A DNA stretch of 64,000 nucleotides from positions 24,647 to 88,646 of the forward strand of contig JAEHCK010000002.1 in the NCBI GenBank assembly GCA_020696345.1. Reading direction: 5' to 3'. Shown here one piece after another: positions 9,901 through 19,947 of the stretch. The notes below the pieces were generated by a model. The model made no database searches. It saw nothing but the letters and a program-made list of their open reading frames with translations, and was not told where the DNA came from. Source of the stretch: Thermoplasmata archaeon. Lineage in GTDB: Archaea; Thermoplasmatota; Penumbrarchaeia; JAEHCK01. The position numbers and the translations under genes are program-made. Within the stretch, counting starts at the first letter, position 1. Each line of letters opens with the position of its first letter.

Positions 9901-11525
9901 TCAGTGCCATTGGTGATATTTGTATTTCGCGTTCGCCAGATACAATACAACCTGTTCTTACTTGTCACCGGGTCGGTATAAGATATCAATCGCGGATCTT
10001 CATCGGGTATGGAGGCTTGTTGGCCTTTGGCACCGTCGGGTGTGTCACCTTTAGGTGTCATCTCGATGAAATCACTCCAATTCTCGCCATCTTTTGAATA
10101 TCTGTAAACTAGGTCCCAATCATATTTGGTCTCAACATCTACTCGCTTTGTCCAATTGCCTGATTCATTCACATATCTCGGACCATTGGTTTCCCACATG
10201 GCAAATAGTGTGTTGTTCCAAACGGTCAGCGATGGTGCAAAATCCATATCCCACCATCTATCCCCAGCGGTCAGGTCAAAACCGTTTGACCAATCACCGT
10301 CATCACCTGTATCACTGCTGGAGATGATGATATCTCCGCGGTTGCTCCAGTGCCACCAACTAACATTCCATTCATAATTATTATGCGTCGTATTCCCAGT
10401 GTTATTTGACATCCAGATACAGTATATTTTATTTTTGAACTCCACCGCATTTGGTCTTTGGTCGGTTATCGCCCAGGGACGGATCTCTGTGTCACTGATA
10501 TCGCTGTCGTTATTTTTCGTATAATTTTCCTCATTTGCATTGTTGGTAGGATGTGTTATCTCTACATAAGGATCCCAGCCTGAACTTGGATCATACCACC
10601 GGGCAACTATATCACGATCCGTACCGTTTGTAAGACCGCCAGACCAGGTAACGCCATCAAAATTTGGGTAATTATAAAAGCTCATTGAGCCCCAGAATAC
10701 GCCCATGCGACCATCGAATTCAACAACATATGGATGGAAATCGCCGGCTAAGTGTGTTAATCCAGCTGAAGAGGGATATGGCACACAGGTGTCTGGTGAC
10801 GGGGTAAGCTCCATTGATTTCTGCAGCCAATTCACACCATCGGTGGTATAATTATATGAAATATCTGCATCTGATTCGCTGGTTTGTGTACTGTTATAAT
10901 CTCGATAGAACACCCATAACCTGTTCTGGAACACGAATGGCATGGGATCCTGGTTCCAAGTTGCGTAATCTGGCAAGTTCAACTCGGTAATGCCTGGTTC
11001 CCAATGATCATATTCATAAGCCGTAATTTTAGTAGATGCACTGCTCACATCTGCATCTACAGGTAAAAGGAACGATAATGTGTCATTGTACCCATCACTA
11101 TCATAAGTGAGGTTCACACGTACTTGACTATTAGAGAAATATCTCTGGTTGCCAAACGCACCATGACCCGTGCCCTGGTAGGCCCAATCGATCGGTAAAA
11201 CTTCACCTAATTTCATCTCGATATTTTCTGGATACACACCATTATCATTCGCCAAGGTGGTGAAATTTACTGTCATCTTTGTAACATTTGCATCTGCGGG
11301 TATCTTTAAATATTTCACACCTGTACCGGGGAAATCAATAATCATATCGGCCGAGCCATCGGAAAACTTTGAAACGACTTTTCCCTCTGATTGTGGCATA
11401 AATAAAAACATATTCGTAAATGCTGACAAGACAAACACTAACAACAATATTACTGTAAAAATTTTGGACCGAGTCTTCATGGGATCACCCATAATTTGGC
11501 TTTTAAATTGATAATAAACAACCAC
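6948..11525 (-). CDS. Large membrane-anchored surface protein (BNR-like and Ig-like regions, C-terminal TM, Pro-rich tail)
   Basis: 1525 aa; N-terminal signal, repeated FNNKLYVVWRR / FNNKFYVVWCTR units, TM IAIGIFIIIIIIVVIIAVLVIL then KRKPK and Pro/Ala tail. Confidence 0.8.
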   Translation of the reverse strand: MVVYYQFKSQIMGDPMKTRSKIFTVILLLVFVLSAFTNMFLFMPQSEGKVVSKFSDGSADMIIDFPGTGVKYLKIPADANVTKMTVNFTTLANDNGVYPENIEMKLGEVLPIDWAYQGTGHGAFGNQRYFSNSQVRVNLTYDSDGYNDTLSFLLPVDADVSSASTKITAYEYDHWEPGITELNLPDYATWNQDPMPFVFQNRLWVFYRDYNSTQTSESDADISYNYTTDGVNWLQKSMELTPSPDTCVPYPSSAGLTHLAGDFHPYVVEFDGRMGVFWGSMSFYNYPNFDGVTWSGGLTNGTDRDIVARWYDPSSGWDPYVEITHPTNNANEENYTKNNDSDISDTEIRPWAITDQRPNAVEFKNKIYCIWMSNNTGNTTHNNYEWNVSWWHWSNRGDIIISSSDTGDDGDWSNGFDLTAGDRWWDMDFAPSLTVWNNTLFAMWETNGPRYVNESGNWTKRVDVETKYDWDLVYRYSKDGENWSDFIEMTPKGDTPDGAKGQQASIPDEDPRLISYTDPVTSKNRLYCIWRTRNTNITNGTDYDIVIRYTEDGINWTDPVELTDPETNGGYDNKPELTIFNNKLYVVWRREQGERWADNPDGDIVTRHWDGNEWSVRQDVSPFDGDGVGRDDFYANSIVFNNKFYVVWCTRNSGKGWTDGTDADVVIRSMIPSDMPITTRIGIKEDAANTKWLMAEKDLTKSNPSTKLVSSFKDTIRELLDDEQFVANNLWLDDFGNEMVKFNLDVKIGEPGRIRFDDLNIWYNCTLNVGDGETVSPEVTSNPFRQKLNNYIKEHQDKVDENGDIPIKLEVQCPTEGRVKIHDIFLEYNQVPTLKLLNPDKDTGLTLDDVTGEYTITWDDSDVDDNADISLYYHQGKFKKYSGTLITDTIKEDDSPNSYTWVFDEDELPDEEYSIFGVITDGVSTIYSYAPGSLDILWKKPEPPNIRITAPRSTKYIGHVLFSIEWEDSGTEAALDDGAKIYLYHSNSFVNNLSENANSIQIDINGDGQRNQNDYIYANDDGSKGQFIWDITHLTYGVHYYIVGVIDDGFNQEVLDCSDRSLIRSILDPPYDFKVESGKSIIPDEWETHSIKPELSWMHISNDYQFTISVWEGHNRSGRKIFEAEEISRKSIEILDENLSTTLQYGTTYYAEVFALGKGTRSGFKNITFTVVNNIPEVPEVIIVPSMPTSKTPLECLEPAQKVDLDGDHLTFTYRWLMNDNTQDRFEDIRTIPADVTTRGDVWTVEITPFDGIEFGPIGKTSVVIQNSLPDIDIENPTKNGEYFADKSLNIYTTQPYPLDPDGDEITVKWYLDLDDPKNITKLAQGTEEDKLLDSGGDEKLKFEHTFSQGTYNLTLFVQDGGIGPNGAPGIVDTIRFKVKHAEDDGEKSTSQESTATIAIGIFIIIIIIVVIIAVLVILRKRKPKTERESLYGKDKGLKPGEAYEVEDDASYFGDDLDRKGVSSLESGPVSGGQALPPETPETSAIEGTPKQPQLPPGGSAAAAPAKPTTPPTAPPTAQKIEPKK

Positions 11526-11660
11526 TTAATATAGTTTGTGCATTCATATAATTATTTTAAAGTGATGGTTCATTAAATTTCTATTACACTTTTCTCCTTA
11601 TTTATATGTAGTGTATTCATGTGCTAAATTGTAACATTATGTCATTTTTCATGTCATGTT

Positions 11661-12620
11661 TCACTTCATTTTACTGCCAACAAGTACAAAATGCGCGATT
11701 AACGCCTCAAGCTGGATACGTTCATTGCTTCCCTCGACCAACCTGAATTCCACATTACCTATCTGGTCCACAAGTTCAACTTTGGTGATATCTGGGATAT
11801 CGAGATTGAACACTTCATGATGTATTTGTCGAATGATATCTTCACCCGAAAGGCCGTAGTTTATCAATAATTTATCCAAATGCTCCCTGGCCTTTAAAAA
11901 GTTGCTGGTAAGCGCCAAGTGCAACAACTCCTGAACATCTTCCGGGCGTGCCGTAGCAGAAGATTTGTATAAAATTTCATCGGTGATCTCAGAGCTCAGT
12001 ACGGCACCGACCTGAAGGGCATTGATTGCCTTTCGCATATCACCACGGGCTACATATAAAAGTGCGGTATATCCATCTTCCGTGATCTTCAGACCCTCTT
12101 GAACCGCTATTTGCCCCATATATTTCTTAATGTCATCTTTGAGTAATGACCGAAATCTAAAAACTGCACATCTGGATTGTATAGGCTCGATGATCTTGCT
12201 ACTGTAATTACATGACAAGATAAATCTACAGGTACCTGAGTACCGTTCCATTGTACGGCGCAATGCTGCCTGTGCCTCGGGGGTTAGAGCGTCTGCCTCA
12301 TCAAGGAAAATGATCTTGAACTGCATTTTGCCTATGGGTTGTGTGCGGGCGAACTCCTTGATCTTTGTCCGCACAACGGTAATCCCGCGTTCATCAGAGG
12401 CGTTAAGTTCGTGAAAGTTCTGCAGCCACACCTCGCCATAAAATTCGTGTGCAAGTGCAAGCGCACTAGTGGTCTTGCCAGTACCCGGAGGACCTGCGAA
12501 TAATAGATGGGGTAGATTGCCTGTGGATATATACGCTATAAGCCGTTCCGTGATTTCGGTCTGACCTACTATTTCGTCCAGTTTCTTTGGTCTGTATTTT
12601 TCTGCCCAGATCGCTTTCAT
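11661..12620 (-). CDS. rfcS: Replication factor C small subunit
   Basis: WAEKYRPKKLDEIVGQ, GPPGTGKTT, LDEADALTPEAQAALRRTME, SCNYSSKII. Confidence 0.95.
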   Translation of the reverse strand: MKAIWAEKYRPKKLDEIVGQTEITERLIAYISTGNLPHLLFAGPPGTGKTTSALALAHEFYGEVWLQNFHELNASDERGITVVRTKIKEFARTQPIGKMQFKIIFLDEADALTPEAQAALRRTMERYSGTCRFILSCNYSSKIIEPIQSRCAVFRFRSLLKDDIKKYMGQIAVQEGLKITEDGYTALLYVARGDMRKAINALQVGAVLSSEITDEILYKSSATARPEDVQELLHLALTSNFLKAREHLDKLLINYGLSGEDIIRQIHHEVFNLDIPDITKVELVDQIGNVEFRLVEGSNERIQLEALIAHFVLVGSKMK

Positions 12621-13042
12621 GCGCTCCCCTGTAAATTGGTAGTAAAATTGATTAATAACATTCTATTCTAAATAGTTTACCTAAGGGTGATTAAAAGTAT
12701 AATTATATTTCAATTATAAAATAATATTGAGAAAATTTTATTAGTTTGAATTACATATCCATTTTTCCATTTAAATTAAGATTCAATTAAGAAATTAATA
12801 TATTTCACATCGGATCCCCCACGGTTCAAAATTAATTAATAAATACCCCTCGGTAATGGCGTTTAAGATTCGATTTCAAGTTCATAATGAAGGCGATCTA
12901 TCTTCTTTCGTAATTAATAATAATTAAATACTACAAAATATTATCAATATTTATCAATAGTAGTAGAAAATATGGATATGAAATATCCAAACCTCGCTAT
13001 AAAGCACTTATTAAAAACCGCACAAGGGGAGGAGGTTATTTG

Positions 13043-16000
13043 ATGAGATTAAATTCAAGTGTGGGTAACACCCAGCTGAACATCCCTAAAAACTTTTCAA
13101 TTGGACCTAGGAAGCAATGTAAGAACCAAAATAGCCTCATTGTGTGTAATGATCTTTCAAAGATTGATAAGCTTAGAAGACACAATCTCAATGGTATTCC
13201 GACCAAACAGGGTTTAACTAATTGTGCTGGTCTGACCAATGGCAGCGGCCTGACTAATGGAAATGGATTAACCAACGGCAGCGGCCTGACCAATGGTAAC
13301 GGCCTTACTAATGGAAATGGATTAACTAACGGCAACGGTTTGACCAACGGCAACGGCCTTACTAATGGAAATGGTCTTACACTCCGGCACATGATAATTC
13401 ATAAACGAAGACATAAAGAGTCAGTAAAACTGTTTAACCGCAGAAAAAGAATAATTAATGTGTTGGTTGCTATAATATTGATATTAATACCTATTGGCAT
13501 CTATTTAATAGATTATCAAAATACTGATAGTGGAATAGTGATAGATGGAAATTTTCAGGACTGGAACGAAATAGAAGAGATCGATGATCGCGAAGATGAC
13601 CAACTTTATCACCCCAATATTAATATTGTTAAGTGTAAAATGGTTAAAAACGATAACAGGATTTCCTTTTTTATTAGAGTTAAAGGAAGGATATTAGAGG
13701 GTAGCCAGGCCGAAGAAGGCGAACCTTATACCGACACGGTTAGAATATTTATAGATAATGATGCAAATTCAAATACGGGGTATATGATCAATGGCTTGGG
13801 TGCGGATTACTTAATAGAGATCCATGGTAAAGCCGGCCGGCCAATTTTTTCATCTCTGGCGAAATTTGATCCGCAATATGAAACAACAAAATATCGTAAA
13901 CAGACCGATTGGAACGCATGGAAAATTATACAGACACCACAAGTTGCCGCCAGCACAAATCGACTTGAAACTCAAATAATACTGCCCGACATTAACAATA
14001 ATAATGCATATCCTAATTCTAAAGTGAATCAAGATCAGGTGTATGCATATGTCCAAGTGGCGGGTGCAAACGGTGATGAAGACTTTTCTGATTATATTAT
14101 AAATAATATCCCGAATCGCTTGGTAGTAACCCAAAATAGCCTCGCACCTAACAATCTAACCGAGCATGTCTCCGAGGTACTGGAAGTGAAATTTGAAGCT
14201 ATTGGGAAAGATATTCAAGTAAATTCGATCTTCTTTACCCATGAAGGTGCGGGTAATTTAATAAGCGATTGGAAACCCACTATCATTAAAAAAGATACGA
14301 TTTTAAAATATATTGCACGATTAGATGTGAGCTCATCAAAAACCGCGGACTTTGCTAGTGTGCGAATAGATTCGCCAAATGATATCTTGTTGTCAGACAA
14401 TGTGCCAATTACACTCCATGGAACTGGTATGGCGGCTTACATACGTGCACCACCTAAAGAGATCATGATCGACGGTGCGTTCGGCGATTGGCAGGATATT
14501 GAGCCCGAAACGGACATACTAAATGATGACTCGGTGAATGGCAATTCCAATATAGATATTACAGATTATTATAGCATTAAAATGAAAGATAAATTATCAT
14601 TTTATTTAAAAGTTGATGGCACTATGATGAAGGGTTCGAAGATCCTGGCCTCACCATTTCTTCTACCCAAGTCAACACCAGACATAAAAATCAATATTGA
14701 AGAAATAAAAACACATTCTGAGAATAGCTCCAATGTATTTTCAGAACTGCCTGAATTAATTGGTTTCGATATTGCATATATCTTCATAGATACCGATCGA
14801 AACCCGGTCACGGGAAATACTTTGGACCTGCCAATTGGCGCCGAATATATGGTTAAAATATTGGGTCTGGATGGAAAAATAATAGCTCGCGAGTTATATA
14901 AATATGAACCATCGGAAAGTGCCGATCATGATTGGGAGAAATTGGAGGAAGTGAAAGTATTTGCGGCTACAGATGCCAAACAACTTGAAGCACAAATTTC
15001 AACTGAAACGTTTATGGATCTTTCATCTTCGATCGAGGACATTAACGTGTATTTTATAATGACGGACTGGCAAAAAAACAAGGATGAGACGACGAGCCTT
15101 CAAGTGACCAAAAACATTCCGAATGAGGCCGAATGGTTAGCATCATGGTTATCCGATCAAGATACAAACAAAATTGATACTCTTGAAGGTACAAGAGGTT
15201 GGCCTTCAACAACTTTAGATAGCATAGGTACTGTGGGATTGCACACATCAATTGTGCTTGATAATAGTAATGATCCACATATTTGTTACTATAATTCTTC
15301 CGACAGTGCATTAAAATATGTTTATTGGGACGCTGGGCCCATGAAATGGAGCAATACAACTGTTGATGGAAATGGCATGACATACGATGTTGGAATGTAC
15401 GCATCTATGGCATTAGACGGTGCCAATAATCCGCATATCAGCTATTATAATGTTACTGGCACTAGTTTGAAATATGCTCATTGGGACCCTGGGCTGATGA
15501 AATGGATCATTGAAACTATCGATGGTGCGGGTGTGAACGATGTTGGAATGTACACATCTATAGCAATGGACAATGTAGATATGCCACATATCAGCTATTA
15601 TAATTCTACCAAGAATACTTTGAAATATGCATATAATAACAGCGGGGTTTGGAGCGTTGAAACTGTAGATGGTGGTGCAGGTGCGGGTGGGGACGATGTT
15701 GGAAAGTACACATCTATAGCATTAGACATCTTAAATATGCCACATATCAGCTATTATAATGTATCTAGCGCAGCTTTGTTATATGCATATAATAACAGCG
15801 GGATTTGGAGCTTTGATACTGTAGACGACAATGGTTACAATGTGGGTATGTACACATCAATAGCATTAGACGGCAGCAATAAGCCACATATCAGCTATTA
15901 TAACGTAAGTGATACAGCTTTGAAATATGCCAACAATATCACAGGGACATGGAGCAATGAAACTATAGATGGAAATGGCACGACATACAATGTTGGAATG

Positions 16001-16339
16001 TACACATCCATAGGCTTTGACCAAGGAGGTATTTTACCATTTATTAGCTATTATAATGTAACCGGCGGCGATCTACAATGTGCGATTAATAACCTTATAA
16101 GTTGGTCCATAACAACTGTTGATACCGGGGGTGATGTTGGACAATACACATCTATTGACATTGATGGCTCTAACATTCATATAAGTTATTTTGATGTAAC
16201 AAATGGAGATCTTAAGTATTGTAACAATATTCCTGAGTATCAAACACTTGTTCTTCCAATATTTATATTCTTGATTTTCATTGCAACGTTTTGGTCTAAA
16301 AAGAGATCTGGATCCAGATCCAGTAAGGGGGTGATTTAA
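13043..16339 (+). CDS. TNG-repeat surface protein with two CBM9/DOMON-like domains, propeller-like repeats and PEF-CTERM-like tail
   Basis: RBS ggaggagg; GLTNG(N/S)G heptads; TM; two IDGxFxDWxxIE modules; repeated DVGMYTSIALDxxxxPHISYYNxxxxxLKYA; C-term PEYQTLVLPIFIFLIFIATFWSKKRSGSRSSK. Confidence 0.85.
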   Translation: MRLNSSVGNTQLNIPKNFSIGPRKQCKNQNSLIVCNDLSKIDKLRRHNLNGIPTKQGLTNCAGLTNGSGLTNGNGLTNGSGLTNGNGLTNGNGLTNGNGLTNGNGLTNGNGLTLRHMIIHKRRHKESVKLFNRRKRIINVLVAIILILIPIGIYLIDYQNTDSGIVIDGNFQDWNEIEEIDDREDDQLYHPNINIVKCKMVKNDNRISFFIRVKGRILEGSQAEEGEPYTDTVRIFIDNDANSNTGYMINGLGADYLIEIHGKAGRPIFSSLAKFDPQYETTKYRKQTDWNAWKIIQTPQVAASTNRLETQIILPDINNNNAYPNSKVNQDQVYAYVQVAGANGDEDFSDYIINNIPNRLVVTQNSLAPNNLTEHVSEVLEVKFEAIGKDIQVNSIFFTHEGAGNLISDWKPTIIKKDTILKYIARLDVSSSKTADFASVRIDSPNDILLSDNVPITLHGTGMAAYIRAPPKEIMIDGAFGDWQDIEPETDILNDDSVNGNSNIDITDYYSIKMKDKLSFYLKVDGTMMKGSKILASPFLLPKSTPDIKINIEEIKTHSENSSNVFSELPELIGFDIAYIFIDTDRNPVTGNTLDLPIGAEYMVKILGLDGKIIARELYKYEPSESADHDWEKLEEVKVFAATDAKQLEAQISTETFMDLSSSIEDINVYFIMTDWQKNKDETTSLQVTKNIPNEAEWLASWLSDQDTNKIDTLEGTRGWPSTTLDSIGTVGLHTSIVLDNSNDPHICYYNSSDSALKYVYWDAGPMKWSNTTVDGNGMTYDVGMYASMALDGANNPHISYYNVTGTSLKYAHWDPGLMKWIIETIDGAGVNDVGMYTSIAMDNVDMPHISYYNSTKNTLKYAYNNSGVWSVETVDGGAGAGGDDVGKYTSIALDILNMPHISYYNVSSAALLYAYNNSGIWSFDTVDDNGYNVGMYTSIALDGSNKPHISYYNVSDTALKYANNITGTWSNETIDGNGTTYNVGMYTSIGFDQGGILPFISYYNVTGGDLQCAINNLISWSITTVDTGGDVGQYTSIDIDGSNIHISYFDVTNGDLKYCNNIPEYQTLVLPIFIFLIFIATFWSKKRSGSRSSKGVI
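13215..13380 (+). repeat. 21-bp tandem repeat encoding the GLTNGNG/GLTNGSG heptads
   Basis: ggtctgaccaatggcagc / ggcctgactaatggaaat / ggattaaccaacggcagc..., period 21 bp. Confidence 0.9.
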
Positions 16340-16340
16340 T

Positions 16341-18122
16341 ATGACTAAAATATTATTCCGTAATAAAATATTTATCATTTGCTTCGCTTTATATCTCACT
16401 TTTATTCTGTTATCCATGGTTCCGTATATTGCCGAACATGAGATAAGTAGAGGTAAGATCACCGCTGGCGTATATGAATCACATTTGGTATTCCCCGAAG
16501 ATGGCCAATACGGTCATTACGAAAGTGTGATCTTGAAAGACAAGGCAAAGACTGGAAAGATCGATCTGAGGTATGTATACGAAACCCATACCTTACATGT
16601 GGATAATGTAGAGAACATTAAGGAACTGGTAATTGATTCGCAATTGATGTATCAAAATAAATATAAGGAAGTGCTTGGAAGCAATCCAGCTTTTTCGAAT
16701 CCTGATTATTATAAAACTTATTTTGAAGAAACAAATAACGGCGAATTTACGGTTATTATAGATACGGACACGCCCATGGATAAGCTACAAATTCTCGATG
16801 TGCCGCTACCCAACAAGGTTTTAGTTAATTATCTGGCCATTGAAGAGGATTGGTGGAATAATCAGACCCAGTACTATACAAAATTTGGAAATGACATTGT
16901 AATAGATTATATTCCCGAAGGAAGTACGACCGTTAGCTTTTATTTCCAAAAAGAAGGAATGGGTAAGAATCCCAATGCTTATTTTACAGCGAGCAAATAT
17001 GTGGCCCTTGCTAACGAAGATATATCTTTCAATGCCACAGGGTCCTTTGATGAAGAGGGGTATATCGTGGATTTTATCTGGGACTGGGGCGATGGTGTTA
17101 AAGTATCAGGTAAAATTATGAAATACTCTTATTCGAAATTGGGTAATTATATAGTTACCCTAACAGTGCGAGATAATGATAATCTGGGAGATACTTTTTC
17201 AAGAAACATATCGATAGTCCAATCAGATACCGATACGGATGGTGATGGAGTACCTGATCTTACAGACCCTAATCCGGAGATCAAATTGGATACAGATGGC
17301 GACGGGTTATATGATGACTTTGAAACTGTGATAAGTAAATCGGATGTAAATAAAAAAGATACGGACAATGATGGGTGGGATGATGATATTGAATATGAAA
17401 AAGGAACCGACCCAAACAATCGAAAAAGTTATCCAGCAGAAAAAAAAGACCCTGGCCAAGATGGTTTAGACGCTGCGGCCATAACTAGTCTTGGTGCCAT
17501 TGCTGCGATCGTTATAATTTTGATAATAATTATTTTACTACTTTTGAAAAAGCGGAAGAAAGGTGAAGGATCAGAAGAAGAAGAAATTCCAACAAAAAAG
17601 CCTTCAGACCAACAATTAGATCACGGCGCAGCACCTAAAACGCATTACACTCACACGGTGCCGGAGGCGCCAGAGACAATGACTCTTGAGAGGAAATTAC
17701 ACGTTAAACAACCGTCATTATCACCTTCACCCGTAATGCATCCGACCACCAAACCATCAACTACCACACCGCATGTATTTTTACCGCCCGAAGATGACAG
17801 CGGGGAGGTTCCAAATACCCAATTTAATCAACTTGGTTATTTATCAGATGTGAAAAAACCCGAAAAAACAGGGGCGGTTAAAGAGCCAGCCATTATGAAA
17901 CCCAGTAAAATAAAAGGAATTAAATCTAAGAGGAACCCCAAAGAAGATACGATCCAACTATATATCTTAATGATCGGTATTAACAAACCAGTAGCCACAG
18001 CAATATATGATGCAGGTTACACCTCATTATTGAAACTTGAAAAAGCAAATGAAAAGGATGTAATGAAAATAAAAGGCATTGGCCCTAAAATTGCTAAGCA
18101 AATCAAAAAAACATTTAAGTAA
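16341..18122 (+). CDS. Membrane protein with PKD-like and TSP3-like domains outside and a C-terminal helix-hairpin-helix domain predicted inside
   Basis: PKD: AYFTASKYVALANEDISFNATGSFDEEGYIVDFIWDWGDG; DTDTDGDGVPDLTDP; TM AAIVIILIIIILLLLKKRKK; C-term ANEKDVMKIKGIGPKIAKQIKKTFK. Confidence 0.8.
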   Translation: MTKILFRNKIFIICFALYLTFILLSMVPYIAEHEISRGKITAGVYESHLVFPEDGQYGHYESVILKDKAKTGKIDLRYVYETHTLHVDNVENIKELVIDSQLMYQNKYKEVLGSNPAFSNPDYYKTYFEETNNGEFTVIIDTDTPMDKLQILDVPLPNKVLVNYLAIEEDWWNNQTQYYTKFGNDIVIDYIPEGSTTVSFYFQKEGMGKNPNAYFTASKYVALANEDISFNATGSFDEEGYIVDFIWDWGDGVKVSGKIMKYSYSKLGNYIVTLTVRDNDNLGDTFSRNISIVQSDTDTDGDGVPDLTDPNPEIKLDTDGDGLYDDFETVISKSDVNKKDTDNDGWDDDIEYEKGTDPNNRKSYPAEKKDPGQDGLDAAAITSLGAIAAIVIILIIIILLLLKKRKKGEGSEEEEIPTKKPSDQQLDHGAAPKTHYTHTVPEAPETMTLERKLHVKQPSLSPSPVMHPTTKPSTTTPHVFLPPEDDSGEVPNTQFNQLGYLSDVKKPEKTGAVKEPAIMKPSKIKGIKSKRNPKEDTIQLYILMIGINKPVATAIYDAGYTSLLKLEKANEKDVMKIKGIGPKIAKQIKKTFK

Positions 18123-18165
18123 TAAATTAAACAAATGGTTTTAGCATTGAATAATTCAAAATCAC

Positions 18166-19116
18166 ATGAGCTTGGTTTTTGTTTTTAGAGGAATCAGATT
18201 GGATTATGACTTGGGAATAATTGGTGCAGGTCCGGCCGGCCTTTCTGCGGCCATTTATGGCAAGCGCGCCGGGCTGGAAGTGGTGATATTAGACAAGTCT
18301 TTTGGTGGCGGGACGGTTACGATCAACCCCGTGATCGAGAACTATTTGGGATTTGATAGTATCACTGGTGCGGAGCTGGCTGCACGTATGCGTGACCACG
18401 CCGAGAAATATGTAAAGATAAACATGAGTGAACACGTTACTCAACTAGAGGTGATTAATGACCGAATAAAAATAACAACCGATAAAGCTACATACAGGGT
18501 TGGTGCGGTCGTAATCGCAACAGGCTCAGAATATCGCCGGTTAAATGTAAGGGGCGAAGGTAAGTTCCTTGGTCGTGGTGTTTCGTATTGTGCTACATGT
18601 GACGGGCCGTTCTTTAAAAATAAGCGTGTTGCAGTGGTAGGTGGCGGGAACAGTGCGGCAGTTGAAGCGCTTTACCTCAAGGGTTTGACAGATGATCTCT
18701 TTTTAATACATCGTCGCGACCAACTACGCGCTGAAGATATATATGTTAACCAGCTCAAGAAAAATAATATTGATATAATTTTTAGTTCAACGGTGGAAGA
18801 GATTTATGGTGATGAGGTATTAAAAGGTGTGAAATTACATAATAACAGTGATGATAAAATGTCCGAGCTTGCGTTGGATGGGATTTTTATTTCAATCGGA
18901 AACATGCCCCAGTCTGAGATCGTAAAGATCCTCGGTGTTGAACTGGATAAAAGTGGATATATTAAGGTTAATAATAAAATGATGACAAATATTAACCGTA
19001 TATTTGCCGTTGGTGATGTTATCGGCGGTATACGGCAGATCTCAACTTCAGTTGCCGAGGGGGCCACGGCCGCACTTAATAGTCTGGAGTTATTAGGTAG
19101 AAAATATCCGTTTTAA
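18166..19116 (+). CDS. trxB: Thioredoxin reductase
   Basis: GIIGAGPAGLSAAIYGKRAGL, CATCDG redox motif, GGGNSAAVEA, FAVGDV. Confidence 0.9.
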   Translation: MSLVFVFRGIRLDYDLGIIGAGPAGLSAAIYGKRAGLEVVILDKSFGGGTVTINPVIENYLGFDSITGAELAARMRDHAEKYVKINMSEHVTQLEVINDRIKITTDKATYRVGAVVIATGSEYRRLNVRGEGKFLGRGVSYCATCDGPFFKNKRVAVVGGGNSAAVEALYLKGLTDDLFLIHRRDQLRAEDIYVNQLKKNNIDIIFSSTVEEIYGDEVLKGVKLHNNSDDKMSELALDGIFISIGNMPQSEIVKILGVELDKSGYIKVNNKMMTNINRIFAVGDVIGGIRQISTSVAEGATAALNSLELLGRKYPF

Positions 19117-19125
19117 TGATCACGA

Positions 19126-19947
19126 TCATTCATATAAGTCCACGCCAATGGTCTTCAATCCGATCTTTGGAATTTTCGGAAACTTTCTTTTATGCCGATT
19201 TCTTTCCACGCGTGTTTTGAGATTGACTATTTTTTTTTCTTTTAAGCCTAATCCTTTTGCCAGCCTTGATGTAGAAATGTTTCGTTCCAAACCGAACAAT
19301 ATTTTATCGATCGTCCCGTAATCCAATCCAAGTTCGCCCTCGTCCGTCTGACCCTGGACCAGTCCGGCAGTGGGCGGTTTTGAAATTATGCTGTCAGGCA
19401 TCTCCAGCAATCGAGCAAGTTCTCTGACCTGAGTTTTATAAAGGTCGCCAAGCGGTGCAACATCGGACCCGCCATCACCAAATTTCGTGAAATATCCCAG
19501 GAGCAGTTCACTTTTATTACTGGTACCCAATACCAACTGGTTTTTGGTATTTGCTAGTAAATAAATAATATTCATTCTGATCCGAGCTTTTAGATTACCG
19601 ATCGATGTCGGGTCCGGTTCTATGACCATAGCTTCTTCAATGAACGATTGCAGAATTTGGTCGATCCCAATTTCAACTAATCCAACACCGCACTCTTTGG
19701 CGATCGAATGTGCATCAAACGTGTCTTGGTCTGGCGTTGTGCTCTCAGGTAAAAACAATGCAGTGATCTTGTCAGGTTCAAATAGTAGTGTGCATATCTT
19801 CAAAACCACCGCCGAATCCAGGCCGCCGCTTAAACCAAATACTACACCATCCGCACCCGCATCATCGACCTTGTTTTTAATATACCGTTTGATAATTTCC
19901 AAGTTGTCTTTACTGAATTTGACCTCATAACCCATGAACATTACCAC
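19126..19947 (-). CDS. nadE: NAD+ synthetase
   Basis: GLSGGLDSAVVLKI PP-loop, GTSNKSELLLGYFTKFGDGGSDVAPLGDLYKTQV. Confidence 0.93.
   Translation of the reverse strand: MVMFMGYEVKFSKDNLEIIKRYIKNKVDDAGADGVVFGLSGGLDSAVVLKICTLLFEPDKITALFLPESTTPDQDTFDAHSIAKECGVGLVEIGIDQILQSFIEEAMVIEPDPTSIGNLKARIRMNIIYLLANTKNQLVLGTSNKSELLLGYFTKFGDGGSDVAPLGDLYKTQVRELARLLEMPDSIISKPPTAGLVQGQTDEGELGLDYGTIDKILFGLERNISTSRLAKGLGLKEKKIVNLKTRVERNRHKRKFPKIPKIGLKTIGVDLYE

Noticed and set aside
13036-13392. Minus-strand 118-aa ORF with (PLVRPLPLVNPF) repeats
   Set aside because: Antisense reading of the 21-bp GLTNG repeat; the plus frame has an RBS and continues into a long protein.
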